Positions 1-9,295 of a stretch of DNA of 40,015 bases are shown one piece after another. The position numbers and the translations under genes were made by a program. The DNA comes from Brevundimonas subvibrioides (GTDB taxonomy: Bacteria > Pseudomonadota > Alphaproteobacteria > Caulobacterales > Caulobacteraceae): assembly GCA_002280475.1 (NCBI GenBank), contig NCEB01000020.1:1-40015 (forward strand). Reading direction: 5' to 3'. The notes below the pieces were generated by a model. That model saw nothing but the letters and a program-made list of their open reading frames with translations, searched no databases and was not told where the DNA came from. The number at the start of each line of letters is the position of its first letter. Position 1 is the stretch's first letter.

Positions 1-1
1 C

Positions 2-2668
2 GAGGCCCAGCTGGAAGCGCGCGTCCTGATGATGTCGACCAACAACATCCTGTCGCCCGCCAACGGCAAGCCGATCATCGTGCCGTCGCAGGACATCGTG
101 CTGGGCCTGTACTACCTGTCGCTGGTCAAGGACGGCGAGCCGGGCGAGGGCAAGCTGTTCGCCAACATCGGCGAGATCGACGCGGCCCTGGATGCCGGCG
201 TCGTGACCCTGCACACCCGCATCAAGGCGCGGTGGACCGAGCAGGACAAGGACGGCAACGTCGTGACCAAGGTCATCGACTCCACGCCGGGCCGGATGAA
301 GCTGGGGGCCCTGCTGCCGCAGAACCCGAACATCGGCTACCGCCTGCTGGAGAAGAACCTGACCAAGAAGGAGATCGGCAACCTGATCGATCAGGTCTAT
401 CGCCACTGTGGTCAGAAGGCGACGGTCATCTTCGCCGACCAGATGATGGGCCTGGGCTTCCGCGAGGCGGCCAAGGCGGGCATCTCCTTCGGCAAGGACG
501 ACATCGTCATCCCCAAGAAGAAGACCGAGATCGTCGACGCCACCCGCACCCTGGTCGAGGAGTACGAGCAGCAGTACGCCGACGGCCTGATCACCAAGGG
601 CGAGAAGTACAACAAGGTCGTCGACGCCTGGGCCAAGGCCACGGACCGGGTCGCCGACGAGATGATGGGCGAGATCGCGCAGCCGCGCGTTCTGGCCAGC
701 GGCCGGACCGCCGAGATCAACTCGGTCTATATGATGGCCAACTCCGGTGCCCGCGGTTCGCAGGCCCAGATGAAGCAGCTGGGCGGCATGCGCGGCCTGA
801 TGGCCAAGCCGTCGGGCGAGATCATCGAGACGCCGATCGTGTCGAACTTCAAGGAAGGCCTGACCGTCCTTGAGTACTTCAACTCGACCCACGGCGCCCG
901 CAAGGGTCTGGCCGACACCGCGCTGAAGACCGCCAACTCGGGTTATCTGACCCGCCGTCTGGTGGACGTGGCGCAGGACTCTATCGTTACCGAGGACGAC
1001 TGCGGCTCGACGCGCGGGATCACCCTGCGCGCAGTGGTCGAGGGCGGCGACGTCCTCGTCTCCCTGGGCCAACGGGTCCTGGGTCGCTATGCGGCCGAGG
1101 ACATCAAGGAGCCGGGGACCGACACCGTCCTGTTCCCCGCCGACACCTATCTCCAGGAAGAGGAGGTCGAGGTCATCGACACCGCGGGCGTCCAGTCGGT
1201 CAAGGTCCGTTCGGCCCTGACCTGCGAGGCGGAAGCCGGCATCTGCTCGTACTGCTACGGGCGGGATCTGGCGCGCGGCACCAACGTCAACATGGGCGAG
1301 GCCGTGGGCGTCATCGCGGCCCAGTCGATCGGCGAGCCGGGCACCCAGCTGACGATGCGGACCTTCCACATCGGCGGCACCGCCCAGGTGGCCGAGACCA
1401 GCTTCTACGAGGCGACCAACGCCGGCACGATCCGCATCGTCGGACCGACCGTCACGGCCGCGCATGGCGATCTGGTCTCCATGAGCCGCAACGTGGTCAT
1501 CACGGTGCTGGTCGACGGCAAGGACCGCGAATCCTACAAGGCCCCCTACGGCGCGCGCATCCGCGTCAAGGAAGGCGAGACGGTCAAGAAGAGCCAGCGC
1601 CTGGCCGAGTGGGACCCCTACACCACGCCGATCATCACCGAAGTGGGCGGCATCGTCCGCTTCGAGGATCTGGCCGAGGGTCTCTCGTTCCGCGAGGAGA
1701 CCGACGAAGCGACGGGTATCGCCCAGCGCGTCGTCATCGACTGGCGCGCATCGCCGCGCGGTTCGGACCTGCGTCCGGCCATGGGCATCACGTCGCAGGA
1801 CGCCTACGCCAAGCTCGCCTCGGGTTCGGACGCCCGTTACCTGCTGCCGGTCGGGGCCATTCTGTCGGTCGCCAACGGCGACGAGGTCAAGCCCGGCGAG
1901 ATCCTGGCCCGTATCCCGACCGAGGGTGCCAAGACGCGCGACATCACCGGCGGTCTGCCGCGGGTGGCCGAGCTGTTCGAGGCCCGTCGTCCCAAGGATT
2001 GCGCGGTCATCGCCGAGATGGACGGTCGCGTCGAATTCGGTCGCGACTACAAGAACAAGCGCCGCATCAAGATCACCCCGGAGCCGGACGCGGACGGCAA
2101 CCAGGGCGAGGCGGTCGAGTTCCTGATCCCCAAGGGCAAGCACATCTCCGTCCACGACGGCGATCTGATCCAGAAGGGCGACTACATCATCGACGGCAAC
2201 CCCGATCCGCACGACCTGCTGCGCATCCAGGGTGTCGAGGCTCTGGCCGAATACCTGGTGAACGAGGTGCAGGAGGTCTATCGACTGCAGGGCGTGCCGA
2301 TCAACGACAAGCACATCGAGGTGATCGTTCGCCAGATGCTGCAGAAGGTCGAGATCCTGGATTCGGGCGAGACCACCCTGATCAAGGGCGACACCGTCGA
2401 GATCGCCGAGGCCGTGGCCGAGAACGAGAAGGTCGAGAAGCGTGGGGGCCGCCCGGCCACGACCCAGCCCGTCCTGCTCGGCATCACCAAGGCGTCGCTG
2501 CAGACCCGCAGCTTCATCTCGGCGGCGTCCTTCCAGGAGACCACCCGCGTCCTCACCGACCGAACGCGACGCGGTCCTGACCTCGACGCGCGAGGCGGCG
2601 GTCGAGCCCCTGCCGGCCGACCTGCAGCTGGAGCTGGCCGAGAGCGAGTGATCGCCTTCGGCGCCTGA
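2..2668 (+). CDS. rpoC: DNA-directed RNA polymerase subunit beta' (3' part; C-terminus disrupted)
   Basis: Catalytic large subunit of RNA polymerase. The gene enters from the left edge in frame 2, just downstream of where the family's NADFDGD magnesium site lies, so that site is outside the window. Visible are the bridge-helix/trigger-loop signature [16 protein letters not shown] (about 1340-1385) and the second zinc cluster (DDCGSTRG near 1000, then [11 protein letters not shown] near 1225-1257). The protein is normal up to [15 protein letters not shown] near 2559. It then switches frame and ends in an unrelated Arg/Gly-rich tail at 2668. The expected conserved segment LKENVIVGRLIPAGTG is absent. 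A plausible native tail ([20 protein letters not shown] and onward) reads in another frame and stops at 2651. This points to an out-of-frame deletion near 2559-2566. Identity is certain; whether the deletion is real is doubtful. Confidence 0.95.
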   Translation, partial: EAQLEARVLMMSTNNILSPANGKPIIVPSQDIVLGLYYLSLVKDGEPGEGKLFANIGEIDAALDAGVVTLHTRIKARWTEQDKDGNVVTKVIDSTPGRMKLGALLPQNPNIGYRLLEKNLTKKEIGNLIDQVYRHCGQKATVIFADQMMGLGFREAAKAGISFGKDDIVIPKKKTEIVDATRTLVEEYEQQYADGLITKGEKYNKVVDAWAKATDRVADEMMGEIAQPRVLASGRTAEINSVYMMANSGARGSQAQMKQLGGMRGLMAKPSGEIIETPIVSNFKEGLTVLEYFNSTHGARKGLADTALKTANSGYLTRRLVDVAQDSIVTEDDCGSTRGITLRAVVEGGDVLVSLGQRVLGRYAAEDIKEPGTDTVLFPADTYLQEEEVEVIDTAGVQSVKVRSALTCEAEAGICSYCYGRDLARGTNVNMGEAVGVIAAQSIGEPGTQLTMRTFHIGGTAQVAETSFYEATNAGTIRIVGPTVTAAHGDLVSMSRNVVITVLVDGKDRESYKAPYGARIRVKEGETVKKSQRLAEWDPYTTPIITEVGGIVRFEDLAEGLSFREETDEATGIAQRVVIDWRASPRGSDLRPAMGITSQDAYAKLASGSDARYLLPVGAILSVANGDEVKPGEILARIPTEGAKTRDITGGLPRVAELFEARRPKDCAVIAEMDGRVEFGRDYKNKRRIKITPEPDADGNQGEAVEFLIPKGKHISVHDGDLIQKGDYIIDGNPDPHDLLRIQGVEALAEYLVNEVQEVYRLQGVPINDKHIEVIVRQMLQKVEILDSGETTLIKGDTVEIAEAVAENEKVEKRGGRPATTQPVLLGITKASLQTRSFISAASFQETTRVLTDRTRRGPDLDARGGGRAPAGRPAAGAGRERVIAFGA

Positions 2669-2673
2669 CATGG

Positions 2674-2704
2674 AAAAGGCGGCGTCTCGCGACGCCGCCT
2701 TTTT
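2674..2704 (+). terminator. Rho-independent terminator of the rpoC operon
   Basis: A perfect 9-bp GC stem (GGCGGCGTC/GACGCCGCC, 2678-2686 with 2691-2699) closes a TCGC tetraloop. It is flanked by AAAA upstream and TTTTT downstream. It lies 23 bases after the likely native rpoC stop at 2651 and 6 bases after the frameshifted stop. Confidence 0.95.
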
Positions 2705-2751
2705 CTTTGCCTGAGGAGACCCTTCGTTCGGGCCGCCGATGGGCGTGGGCG

Positions 2752-3681
2752 CTAGGAAGAGGCCGCCGTCTCCACCGCTCCCGGCTCCAGCGCATAGACC
2801 CGGGCGCAGTATTCGCAGGTGACGTGGATCTTGCCGTCGGGCTCGATCATGTCGGCGCGCTCCCCCGGGCTGAAGGAGGCCAGCACCGTCTCGATCCGGT
2901 CGGCCGAGCAGCGGCACTGGGCCTTCAGTGGCAGGGCGTTCTCCAGCCGCACGCCGTCCTCGTGGAACAGGCGGAACAGCAGCGTCTCGGGCGCGATCGT
3001 CGGATCGACCAGCTCGTCGTCGGCCAATGTGTGGAACAGGGCGCGGGTGCGGTCCCAGACCTCCTCGGTCGAACCCCGCGCCTCGTCGCCCGCGATCAGC
3101 TGGATCAGGGCCCCGCCCGCGCGCCAGGTCGTTCCGGCCTCGGTCGTGACCGAGCCGACCGCCAGCCTCACCTTGGTCGGGATCTGCTCGGACTGTTCGA
3201 AATAGTGTTCAGCGGCCAGCGACAGGCTCTCGCCCTCGATCGGCGTGATACCCTGGGTCCGCTCGAAGTCGGGGCCGCGGTCCAGGGTCATGACGAACAC
3301 GCCCTGGCCCAGCAGGCTGCGCGCGCCGGGCCGCGCGAACCCGGTCGAGGCTTCGGCCACCTTGGCCTCGTCGTAGCGGCAATAGCCGCGCAGATAACCT
3401 TGCGTGTCGTAGTCGGCGACGACGTAGCGGACCGGGCCGTCACCCTGGGCCTGGACGATCAGCCGGCCCTCGAACTTCAGGCTGGAGCCAACCAGAGCCG
3501 CGAGCGCGCAGGCCTCGCCCAGCAGGGCCGCGACCGGCTCAGGGTATGCATGGGCCGACAGGATGGTGTCGATGGCTTCGCCCAGCCGCACCAGGCGGCC
3601 GCGCACGGGCCAGCCCTCGATCTGGAAGGCGGCGGCGAGATTGTCGGTGGGCGCGGCGTGCGCCGGCGCGTGATCGGTCAC
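2752..3681 (-). CDS. hslO: Hsp33 redox-regulated molecular chaperone
   Basis: Cytoplasmic holdase chaperone activated by oxidation. The 309-residue protein has the Hsp33 fold region followed by the C-terminal zinc switch: CRC, then about 30 residues later CEYC, which is the family's CxC...CxxC arrangement. I chose a GTG start at 3681 because AGGA lies 8 bases upstream and the protein then begins MTDHAPAHAAPTDN, close to the start of homology. The longer in-frame extension to 3888 would run through the divergent intergenic region. The gene is convergent with rpoC across the terminator and divergent from the SDR gene. The family length is about 290-300 residues, so this copy is complete. Confidence 0.93.
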   Translation of the reverse strand: MTDHAPAHAAPTDNLAAAFQIEGWPVRGRLVRLGEAIDTILSAHAYPEPVAALLGEACALAALVGSSLKFEGRLIVQAQGDGPVRYVVADYDTQGYLRGYCRYDEAKVAEASTGFARPGARSLLGQGVFVMTLDRGPDFERTQGITPIEGESLSLAAEHYFEQSEQIPTKVRLAVGSVTTEAGTTWRAGGALIQLIAGDEARGSTEEVWDRTRALFHTLADDELVDPTIAPETLLFRLFHEDGVRLENALPLKAQCRCSADRIETVLASFSPGERADMIEPDGKIHVTCEYCARVYALEPGAVETAASS

Positions 3682-3835
3682 GGCGGTGTCCTGAGAAGCG
3701 GAAAATCGGTGAAGGGCGCAAGATAGGAAACCACGGGGGCGATGGTAAGGCCCGGCCGCGATGGCTATCTGTGGGTCAGATCGACGCCAGGCGGCGTCGG
3801 TGCCGAGGCCCTTCGCTGCGACGAGATACTGCTCC

Positions 3836-5224
3836 ATGCCCGCAAGACCAACCCTGAAGCCCCTGAGACAGCAGTCGATCGTCGTCACAGGCGCGACCTC
3901 GCGGATCGGGCTGGCGACCGTGCAACGGGCGGCGAAGGCGGGGGCCTGTGTGTTTCTGATCGACGACGACGCGGCGGCGCTCGGCCGACTGGTCGAGGGG
4001 TTGCAGGCCCAAGGCGCGCGCGCCGCCTATGCGGTCGCGGACGTCGCCGACTACGAGGCCGTTCAGGAGGCCGCGGACAAGTGCGAGCGGCTGTTCGGGG
4101 GGTTCGACAGCTGGGTCAATGTGGTCGGTATTTCGACGCCCGACTATCTGGACGAGGCGTCGCCCGATGACCCCGACTGGCTGTTCGACGTGGTCTGCGA
4201 CCGGTTGATCAACGGATCGGCCGTCGCGTCCGATCACCTGAAGCGGCGCCCCGGCGGCGGCACCATCGTCAATGTCGGCGCCAGCCTGTCGGACATGCCT
4301 TCAGCCCTGATCGAGGCCCACGCGGCGTCGAAGTCGATGGTCAAGACCTTCACCAACACCCTGCGGTCGCAGATGGCGGAGGAGGGGGTCCCGGTCCGGG
4401 TCTCGCTGGTCAAGCCCGGGCCGATCGTCGGCGCGGGCGGCCCGGCGCCGCGCGTGCCCCAGCCCGTCTATGCACCGCAGGTCGTGGCGGACGCCATCCT
4501 GTGGTGCGCGACCCATTCGGTCCATGAGATCACCGTGGGGGGCGCGGGGCGATTGATTGCCATGATCTACGCCGCCGCGCCCGAGATCGCGGAACCTCTG
4601 CTGTCCAGATTCGCTCCTGTCTCCGTGCGGGACGGTGGTTCCGACTGGCGCACCGACGCCGACGGTCTCTACGAACCGACCGAAGACGGGTTCGACGAGG
4701 AGTTTCAGTATCCCATGGTCCGGAATTTCAGCGCGCTGGCCGAAGTCAGAAAACATCCCGGCATCACTGCCGGAACCCTGGGCCTGATCCTTCTGGCGGC
4801 GGCCGGCACGATGCTGTTGACCCAGCGGACGGGGCCGCGCCGCTACGAGCAACTGCGCAGCCGGATCGATCCGCGTGGCTGGATCGACGCCGAGGCCCTG
4901 CGCCACCGCTTCGAGGACATCTCGCGCGGTCTGACGGAACGTGCCGAAGAACTGGGAGACCGCGCCGGCGACTTCTCCGACGACGCCCGCCACGGGGCCC
5001 GCAAGCTGCTGAGGCGCGGCCAGCGGGCGGTGTCCGACACGCAGCGCCGTAAGTACGCGCACGAGGTCCGTCGCTATGCCGACGAAGCCGGCCGCTATGC
5101 CCGCGGGCACGCCCGTGAGGGTGGGGCCCTGCTGGCCGTCGCGACCATCGCGGCGGCGATCGGCGCGGCCGCGTTGGAGAGCCGGCGTCCCGACAGCCAG
5201 GTCCGGCGGATCACCGGGCTGTAA
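3836..5224 (+). CDS. SDR-family protein with membrane-associated C-terminal extension
   Basis: The N-terminal half (about residues 10-260) is a short-chain dehydrogenase Rossmann domain. It has TGATSRIG as the nucleotide-binding motif, NVVG in place of NNAG, and a VGAS serine. The catalytic YxxxK is replaced by HAASK (H162...K166), so the usual proton-donor tyrosine is missing. The C-terminal part is not typical of SDRs. It has a hydrophobic segment at about 307-327, an Arg/Glu/Asp-rich amphipathic helical stretch resembling an apolipoprotein or DUF-type stalk at about 340-425, and a second hydrophobic segment at about 430-449. ATG 3836 is chosen because it precedes the Rossmann strand by 13 residues; an ATG at 3761 is also in frame. 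Substrate is unknown. It may be a catalytically altered or non-enzymatic SDR held at the membrane. Confidence 0.8.
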   Translation: MPARPTLKPLRQQSIVVTGATSRIGLATVQRAAKAGACVFLIDDDAAALGRLVEGLQAQGARAAYAVADVADYEAVQEAADKCERLFGGFDSWVNVVGISTPDYLDEASPDDPDWLFDVVCDRLINGSAVASDHLKRRPGGGTIVNVGASLSDMPSALIEAHAASKSMVKTFTNTLRSQMAEEGVPVRVSLVKPGPIVGAGGPAPRVPQPVYAPQVVADAILWCATHSVHEITVGGAGRLIAMIYAAAPEIAEPLLSRFAPVSVRDGGSDWRTDADGLYEPTEDGFDEEFQYPMVRNFSALAEVRKHPGITAGTLGLILLAAAGTMLLTQRTGPRRYEQLRSRIDPRGWIDAEALRHRFEDISRGLTERAEELGDRAGDFSDDARHGARKLLRRGQRAVSDTQRRKYAHEVRRYADEAGRYARGHAREGGALLAVATIAAAIGAAALESRRPDSQVRRITGL

Positions 5225-5275
5225 TCGCCCTCACAAACCCGTTGCTGCATCTGCGAAGGTCGGCGAAAGAGGGGC

Positions 5276-7168
5276 ATGGCCGCCCTTCCGACGCTGATCT
5301 TCGACTTCGACTCGACCCTTGTAAGGATCGAGACGCTTGAGGCGCTCGCCGATATCGCCCTGGAGGGCCGTGCGGACGCGCAGGCCGTCAGGGATCAGGT
5401 CGGCAGTCTGACCGATCAGGCCATGGCCGGACAGATCGATTTCGGTCAGGCGCTGCGCGCGCGGCTGGCGCTGCTGCCGCTGCAGCGCGAGCACGTCCAG
5501 GCGTTGGCCGACCGCATCCTGGACGAGGGCACCCCGTCGGTGCGCCGGAACCTGAAGTTCTTCAACGATCATGCCGACCGGATCGTCATCCTGTCAGGCG
5601 GCTTTCGCGAAATCATCGCGCCGATCGCCCAGCGCCTGGGCGTTTCGCCCGAGCGGGTGCTGTGCAACGACCTGGTCTACGACGCCGAGGGTCGGGTCAC
5701 CGGCGTCGACGACGCCAACCCCTTGTCGCATGAGAACGGCAAGCCCGAGGTGATCAAGGGCCTGGGCCTGAGCGGCCCCGTGGTCATGGTCGGCGACGGC
5801 TGGAACGACGCCGAGGTCAAGCTGAAGGGCGCGGCCGACCGGTTCTATGCCTTCACCGAGATCGCCCGGCGCGAGCGGGTGGTCGAGGTCGCCGACGCCG
5901 AGGCCCGCTCGATCGACGAACTGCTGCACGCCGAGGGTCTGGCCGGGCGCTGGAGCTATCCGCGCAGCCGCATCCGCATGCTGCTGCTTGAAAACATCCA
6001 CCCGGCGGCGGTCGAGCGACTGGAAGAGGCGGGATATTCGGTCGAGACGATGAAGGGCGCTCTGGACGAGGACGACCTGATCGACCGGATCAAGGGCGTC
6101 CATGTCCTGGGCATCCGGTCCAAGACGAACGTCACCGAACGGGTTCTGGAGACCGCGGATCGCCTGATGGCCGTGGCGGCCTTCTGCATCGGCACAAACC
6201 AGATCGATCTGGACGCCGCCGCCGCCCGGGGCGTGGCCGTGTTCAACGCCCCCTATTCCAACACCCGCAGCGTCGTGGAACTGGCCATCGGCCTGACCGT
6301 CGCCCTGATGCGCGACGTGGTCGACAAGTCCGCCGCCATGCACGAGGGACGCTGGAACAAGTCGGCGGACGGCTCTCGCGAGCTGCGCGGCAAGACGCTC
6401 GGCATCGTCGGCTACGGGGCCATCGGATCCCAGCTGTCGGTGCTGGCCGAGGCCCTGGGCATGCGGGTGGTCTTCCACGACCTGTCCGAGCGGCTGGCGC
6501 TCGGTAACGCGCGGCGCATGCGGTCGCTGGACGCCCTGCTGGCCGAGGCGGACGTGGTGTCGCTGCATGTCGATGGGCGCAAGGAGAACACCAACCTGAT
6601 CGGAGCGGCGCAGTTCCAGGCGATGAAACCGGGGACCCTGTTCCTGAACCTGTCGCGGGGGCACGTCGTCGACATCGGGGCCCTTTCTCAGGCCATCGGC
6701 TCGGGCCGGGTCGGAGGGGCGGCCCTCGACGTTTTCCCGGAGGAACCGCGCACCAACGCCGATCCGTTCGACAGCCCGCTGCGAGGCCTGAAGAACGTCA
6801 TCCTGACGCCCCACATCGGCGGCTCGACCGAAGAGGCGCAGGAAGCCATCGCCGAGTTCGCCGCAGAGCGACTGCTGGGCTATCTGAACCGCGGAGACAC
6901 GACCTTTTGCGTCAATCTGCCGAACGTGCAGCTGGCCGAGGTCTCGGGCGGGCACCGCATCCTGCACATCCACCGGAACCAGCCGGGCGTCATGGCCGAA
7001 CTGAACCGCGAGCTGTCGGCGGCGGGGCTGAACATCCTGGGTCAGCACCTGAAGACCGACGAACGGACCGGCTACGTCATCACCGACGTGGACCGGGACT
7101 ATGATCCGCAGGCGCTTCGGGTGCTGAAGAGTGTTGCCGGAACGCTGCGTTTCCGGCTGCTTCACTAG
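5276..7168 (+). CDS. Fused phosphoserine phosphatase-like / D-3-phosphoglycerate dehydrogenase (SerB-SerA)
   Basis: A 630-residue fusion. Residues 1 to about 228 form a HAD-IB phosphatase with motif I DFDST (D10, D12), motif II LSGG, a conserved Lys in NGKPEVIKG and motif IV GDGWND near 172, as in SerB. From about residue 232 the protein is an E. coli-type SerA: GIRSKTNVT, FCIGTNQIDLDAAAARG, the NAD motif GYGAIG near 379, the SRG arginine region, and TPHIGGST with the catalytic His near 513. A C-terminal ACT domain (about 555-625, HRNQPGVMAELNRELS) is normally the serine-feedback site. The polypeptide would therefore carry the first and last steps of serine synthesis; the middle enzyme SerC is not in this window. 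The start has AGAGGGG a few bases upstream. Confidence 0.92.
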   Translation: MAALPTLIFDFDSTLVRIETLEALADIALEGRADAQAVRDQVGSLTDQAMAGQIDFGQALRARLALLPLQREHVQALADRILDEGTPSVRRNLKFFNDHADRIVILSGGFREIIAPIAQRLGVSPERVLCNDLVYDAEGRVTGVDDANPLSHENGKPEVIKGLGLSGPVVMVGDGWNDAEVKLKGAADRFYAFTEIARRERVVEVADAEARSIDELLHAEGLAGRWSYPRSRIRMLLLENIHPAAVERLEEAGYSVETMKGALDEDDLIDRIKGVHVLGIRSKTNVTERVLETADRLMAVAAFCIGTNQIDLDAAAARGVAVFNAPYSNTRSVVELAIGLTVALMRDVVDKSAAMHEGRWNKSADGSRELRGKTLGIVGYGAIGSQLSVLAEALGMRVVFHDLSERLALGNARRMRSLDALLAEADVVSLHVDGRKENTNLIGAAQFQAMKPGTLFLNLSRGHVVDIGALSQAIGSGRVGGAALDVFPEEPRTNADPFDSPLRGLKNVILTPHIGGSTEEAQEAIAEFAAERLLGYLNRGDTTFCVNLPNVQLAEVSGGHRILHIHRNQPGVMAELNRELSAAGLNILGQHLKTDERTGYVITDVDRDYDPQALRVLKSVAGTLRFRLLH

Positions 7169-7257
7169 AAGCTTCCCTGACGGCATCTTGCGTCTGTCCG
7201 TGGACGGCGCAGACTGTCGCGGAACGGTCGCACACAGCCGGCCGACGGGAGGACTTC

Positions 7258-9081
7258 ATGAACCGCTTTCTTCGCGGCGCGGCCCTGGCCGCGCTGACGC
7301 TCGCTGCATCGACCGCCCTGGCGACAGCCGCATCGGCGCAGTCCTATGGCCGTCTGGTGGTGCTGGGCGATTCGCTCAGCGACAACGGCAACCTGTTCCT
7401 GGCCTCGGGCGGCACCCAGCCGCCGTCGCCGCCTTATTTTCAGGGCCGATTCTCGAACGGGCCGGTCTTCGCCGAGCAGCTCGGGTTCAGCGCGGCGCGG
7501 TTCAATGGGCCGGTCACGGGCAGCATCAACCTGGCCTATGGCGGATCGCGCACCGACAACGCCGTCGCCTTCCCGCCCGGCATGCGTCAGCAGCTGACGA
7601 CCTATGTATCGCGGGGCGGGACGTTCGGAGCCAATGATCTGGTCAGCGTCCTGGGCGGAGCCAACAACATCTTCCAGTCGATCGGTGCCTTCGCCGTCCT
7701 GCCACCGCAACTGCAAGGCAACCCGACCGGCTTCGTCGATCCGGTGATCCGGGCCGCTGTGACCGACATCAACTTCATCGTCGGCGACATCGCCTCGCGC
7801 GGTGCCGGCACCATCCTGGTCACCAACCTGCCGCGGCTCGGCACCACGCCGCAGTTCAGCCCGACGCCGCTGGCCGCCCTCGCCGACTATGCCGGTTCCC
7901 AGTTCAACGGCCAGCTGGCGACCTCGCTGCTGACCCTGGCTCCGACCCGGCCGAACACGAACATCATCCTGTTCGACCTCGCCAAGGTATCGGATCCGAT
8001 CGCCGCCAATCCCGGCCGGTTCGGACTGACGAACGTCACCCAGGCCTGTTTCAACGGCGTGACGGTGTGCGCGGCGCCCGACACCTATCTGTTCTTCGAC
8101 GGTGTTCATCCCACGGCGGCCGGACACCGGCTGCTGGCGACCCTGTCGGCCGACTATCTTTACTACGGCGACCGCGCGGCCGAAGCGACCTTCCAGGGCG
8201 AGACGGCCTTCCGTCACCGCGAGGACGCGCTGGACGCGGCCACGGGACGGTTGTCGGGCCAGGCGGCCTGGGAAGCCGGCACCTCGATCGTCGCCGGGGC
8301 GATCTACGACGCCTCGGGCTTCGACCAGCGCGGCTTCGCCTCCCAGGGCAAGGCGTCCAGCTATGGCGCGCAGCTCGGGCTCGAGACCGGCACCGAGACC
8401 CTGCGCTTCGGCCTGATGGGCGCCTGGCGCGTGGCGGACGTCGAGGCCGGCCCGTCCGAGTTCGAACTCCAGACCCTGTCGCTGGATCTGTACGGCGGCT
8501 GGCGTTCGGGCAATGTGTTCGTGAACGGCGCGGTCGGCGTCGCCAGCGAGGACTTCAACGACATCAGCCGCGTCAGCTCGCTGGCGGCGCTGGTGCAGAC
8601 GGGCTCCACCCGCGGCTTCTCCTCGGGTGCCAAGGTCCAGGGCGGAATGTGGTTCGACGCCGGCGGCATCGCCGTGTCGCCCCGCGTCGCGGTCACCTGG
8701 GCCAGCTCCGAGATCGACGGTTACACCGAGCAGGGCTTCGCGGCCTCGTACCAGTACCGCGACCGCGAAGTGAAGGGCATCACGGGCGAGGTCGCCCTGC
8801 GCGCCGAGACGACCATGAGCGGCTTCAACCTCTTCGCCGAGGGCGGCTACCGCGACAGCCTGGACGACAGCTCCCAGGCCGTGCGCGTCGGCATCGCGGG
8901 CAATCCGGCCCAGGTGTTGTCGCGTTCGTTCGACGATCCGTTCGGCGGTTCGGTGCTGGCTTCGGCCGGGATCAGCGGCGACATCGGCCCGTTCGACCTG
9001 GAGGTCGGCTATCGCGGCCGCTTCGGCGACAACGCCGACAGCCACATGGGCGGCATCACCCTGACCCTGCCGCTCTCGTAA
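7258..9081 (+). CDS. GDSL/SGNH esterase with autotransporter beta-barrel
   Basis: An outer-membrane esterase of the EstA type. It starts with a clear Sec signal peptide (hydrophobic core then TAASAQS, cleavage near residue 28). The SGNH hydrolase passenger follows: GDSLSDNGN with nucleophile S39, a GGANN block, and DGVHP with D281/H284 forming the rest of the triad. From about residue 330 to the end the sequence alternates hydrophobic and polar residues with many Gly, Tyr and Phe, as expected for an autotransporter barrel, and finishes in a strand ITLTLPLS. The start is supported by GGAGG 7 bases upstream. It is probably a single-gene unit, with a strong hairpin after the stop. Substrate is likely lipids or acyl esters, by family inference. 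Confidence 0.9.
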   Translation: MNRFLRGAALAALTLAASTALATAASAQSYGRLVVLGDSLSDNGNLFLASGGTQPPSPPYFQGRFSNGPVFAEQLGFSAARFNGPVTGSINLAYGGSRTDNAVAFPPGMRQQLTTYVSRGGTFGANDLVSVLGGANNIFQSIGAFAVLPPQLQGNPTGFVDPVIRAAVTDINFIVGDIASRGAGTILVTNLPRLGTTPQFSPTPLAALADYAGSQFNGQLATSLLTLAPTRPNTNIILFDLAKVSDPIAANPGRFGLTNVTQACFNGVTVCAAPDTYLFFDGVHPTAAGHRLLATLSADYLYYGDRAAEATFQGETAFRHREDALDAATGRLSGQAAWEAGTSIVAGAIYDASGFDQRGFASQGKASSYGAQLGLETGTETLRFGLMGAWRVADVEAGPSEFELQTLSLDLYGGWRSGNVFVNGAVGVASEDFNDISRVSSLAALVQTGSTRGFSSGAKVQGGMWFDAGGIAVSPRVAVTWASSEIDGYTEQGFAASYQYRDREVKGITGEVALRAETTMSGFNLFAEGGYRDSLDDSSQAVRVGIAGNPAQVLSRSFDDPFGGSVLASAGISGDIGPFDLEVGYRGRFGDNADSHMGGITLTLPLS

Positions 9082-9102
9082 AACAGGCTCAGCTTTGCAG
9101 GA

Positions 9103-9130
9103 AGCGCGTCGGAGATGTCTCCGGCGCGCT
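9103..9130 (+). terminator. Stem-loop downstream of the GDSL autotransporter gene
   Basis: A long imperfect palindrome of two 13-base arms (AGCGCGTCGGAGA / TCTCCGGCGCGCT) with one G-T wobble and a very short loop lies 22 bases after the stop. It is followed by TTCGCGTTTC rather than a clean T run, so it may be a weak intrinsic terminator or an mRNA 3'-end stabiliser. Confidence 0.5.
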
Positions 9131-9295
9131 TTCGCGTTTCGGTTCCAGGGGTGCGACGACCTGCCACCCCAGGTGCCCCAAAGTGGCCCCACGAAGTCTT
9201 AGAACGGCGTCCTGCGTCGATCGCGATCTGTTACGGATCATTGCGGCGACGCTCCTGACAGCTTTCTTCAAAGCGCCGACAGAGCCGACGACTTC

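Noticed and set aside
3761..3838. Upstream ATG at 3761 as the start of the SDR gene
   Set aside because: The added 25 residues do not look like a signal or Rossmann strand, and ATG 3836 sits at the natural start of homology.
7165..9192. Long open frame of 675 codons on the minus strand opposite the autotransporter
   Set aside because: Composition is Arg/Gly/Gln-rich as expected for antisense of GC-rich genes. The plus-strand gene has signal peptide, SGNH triad and barrel.
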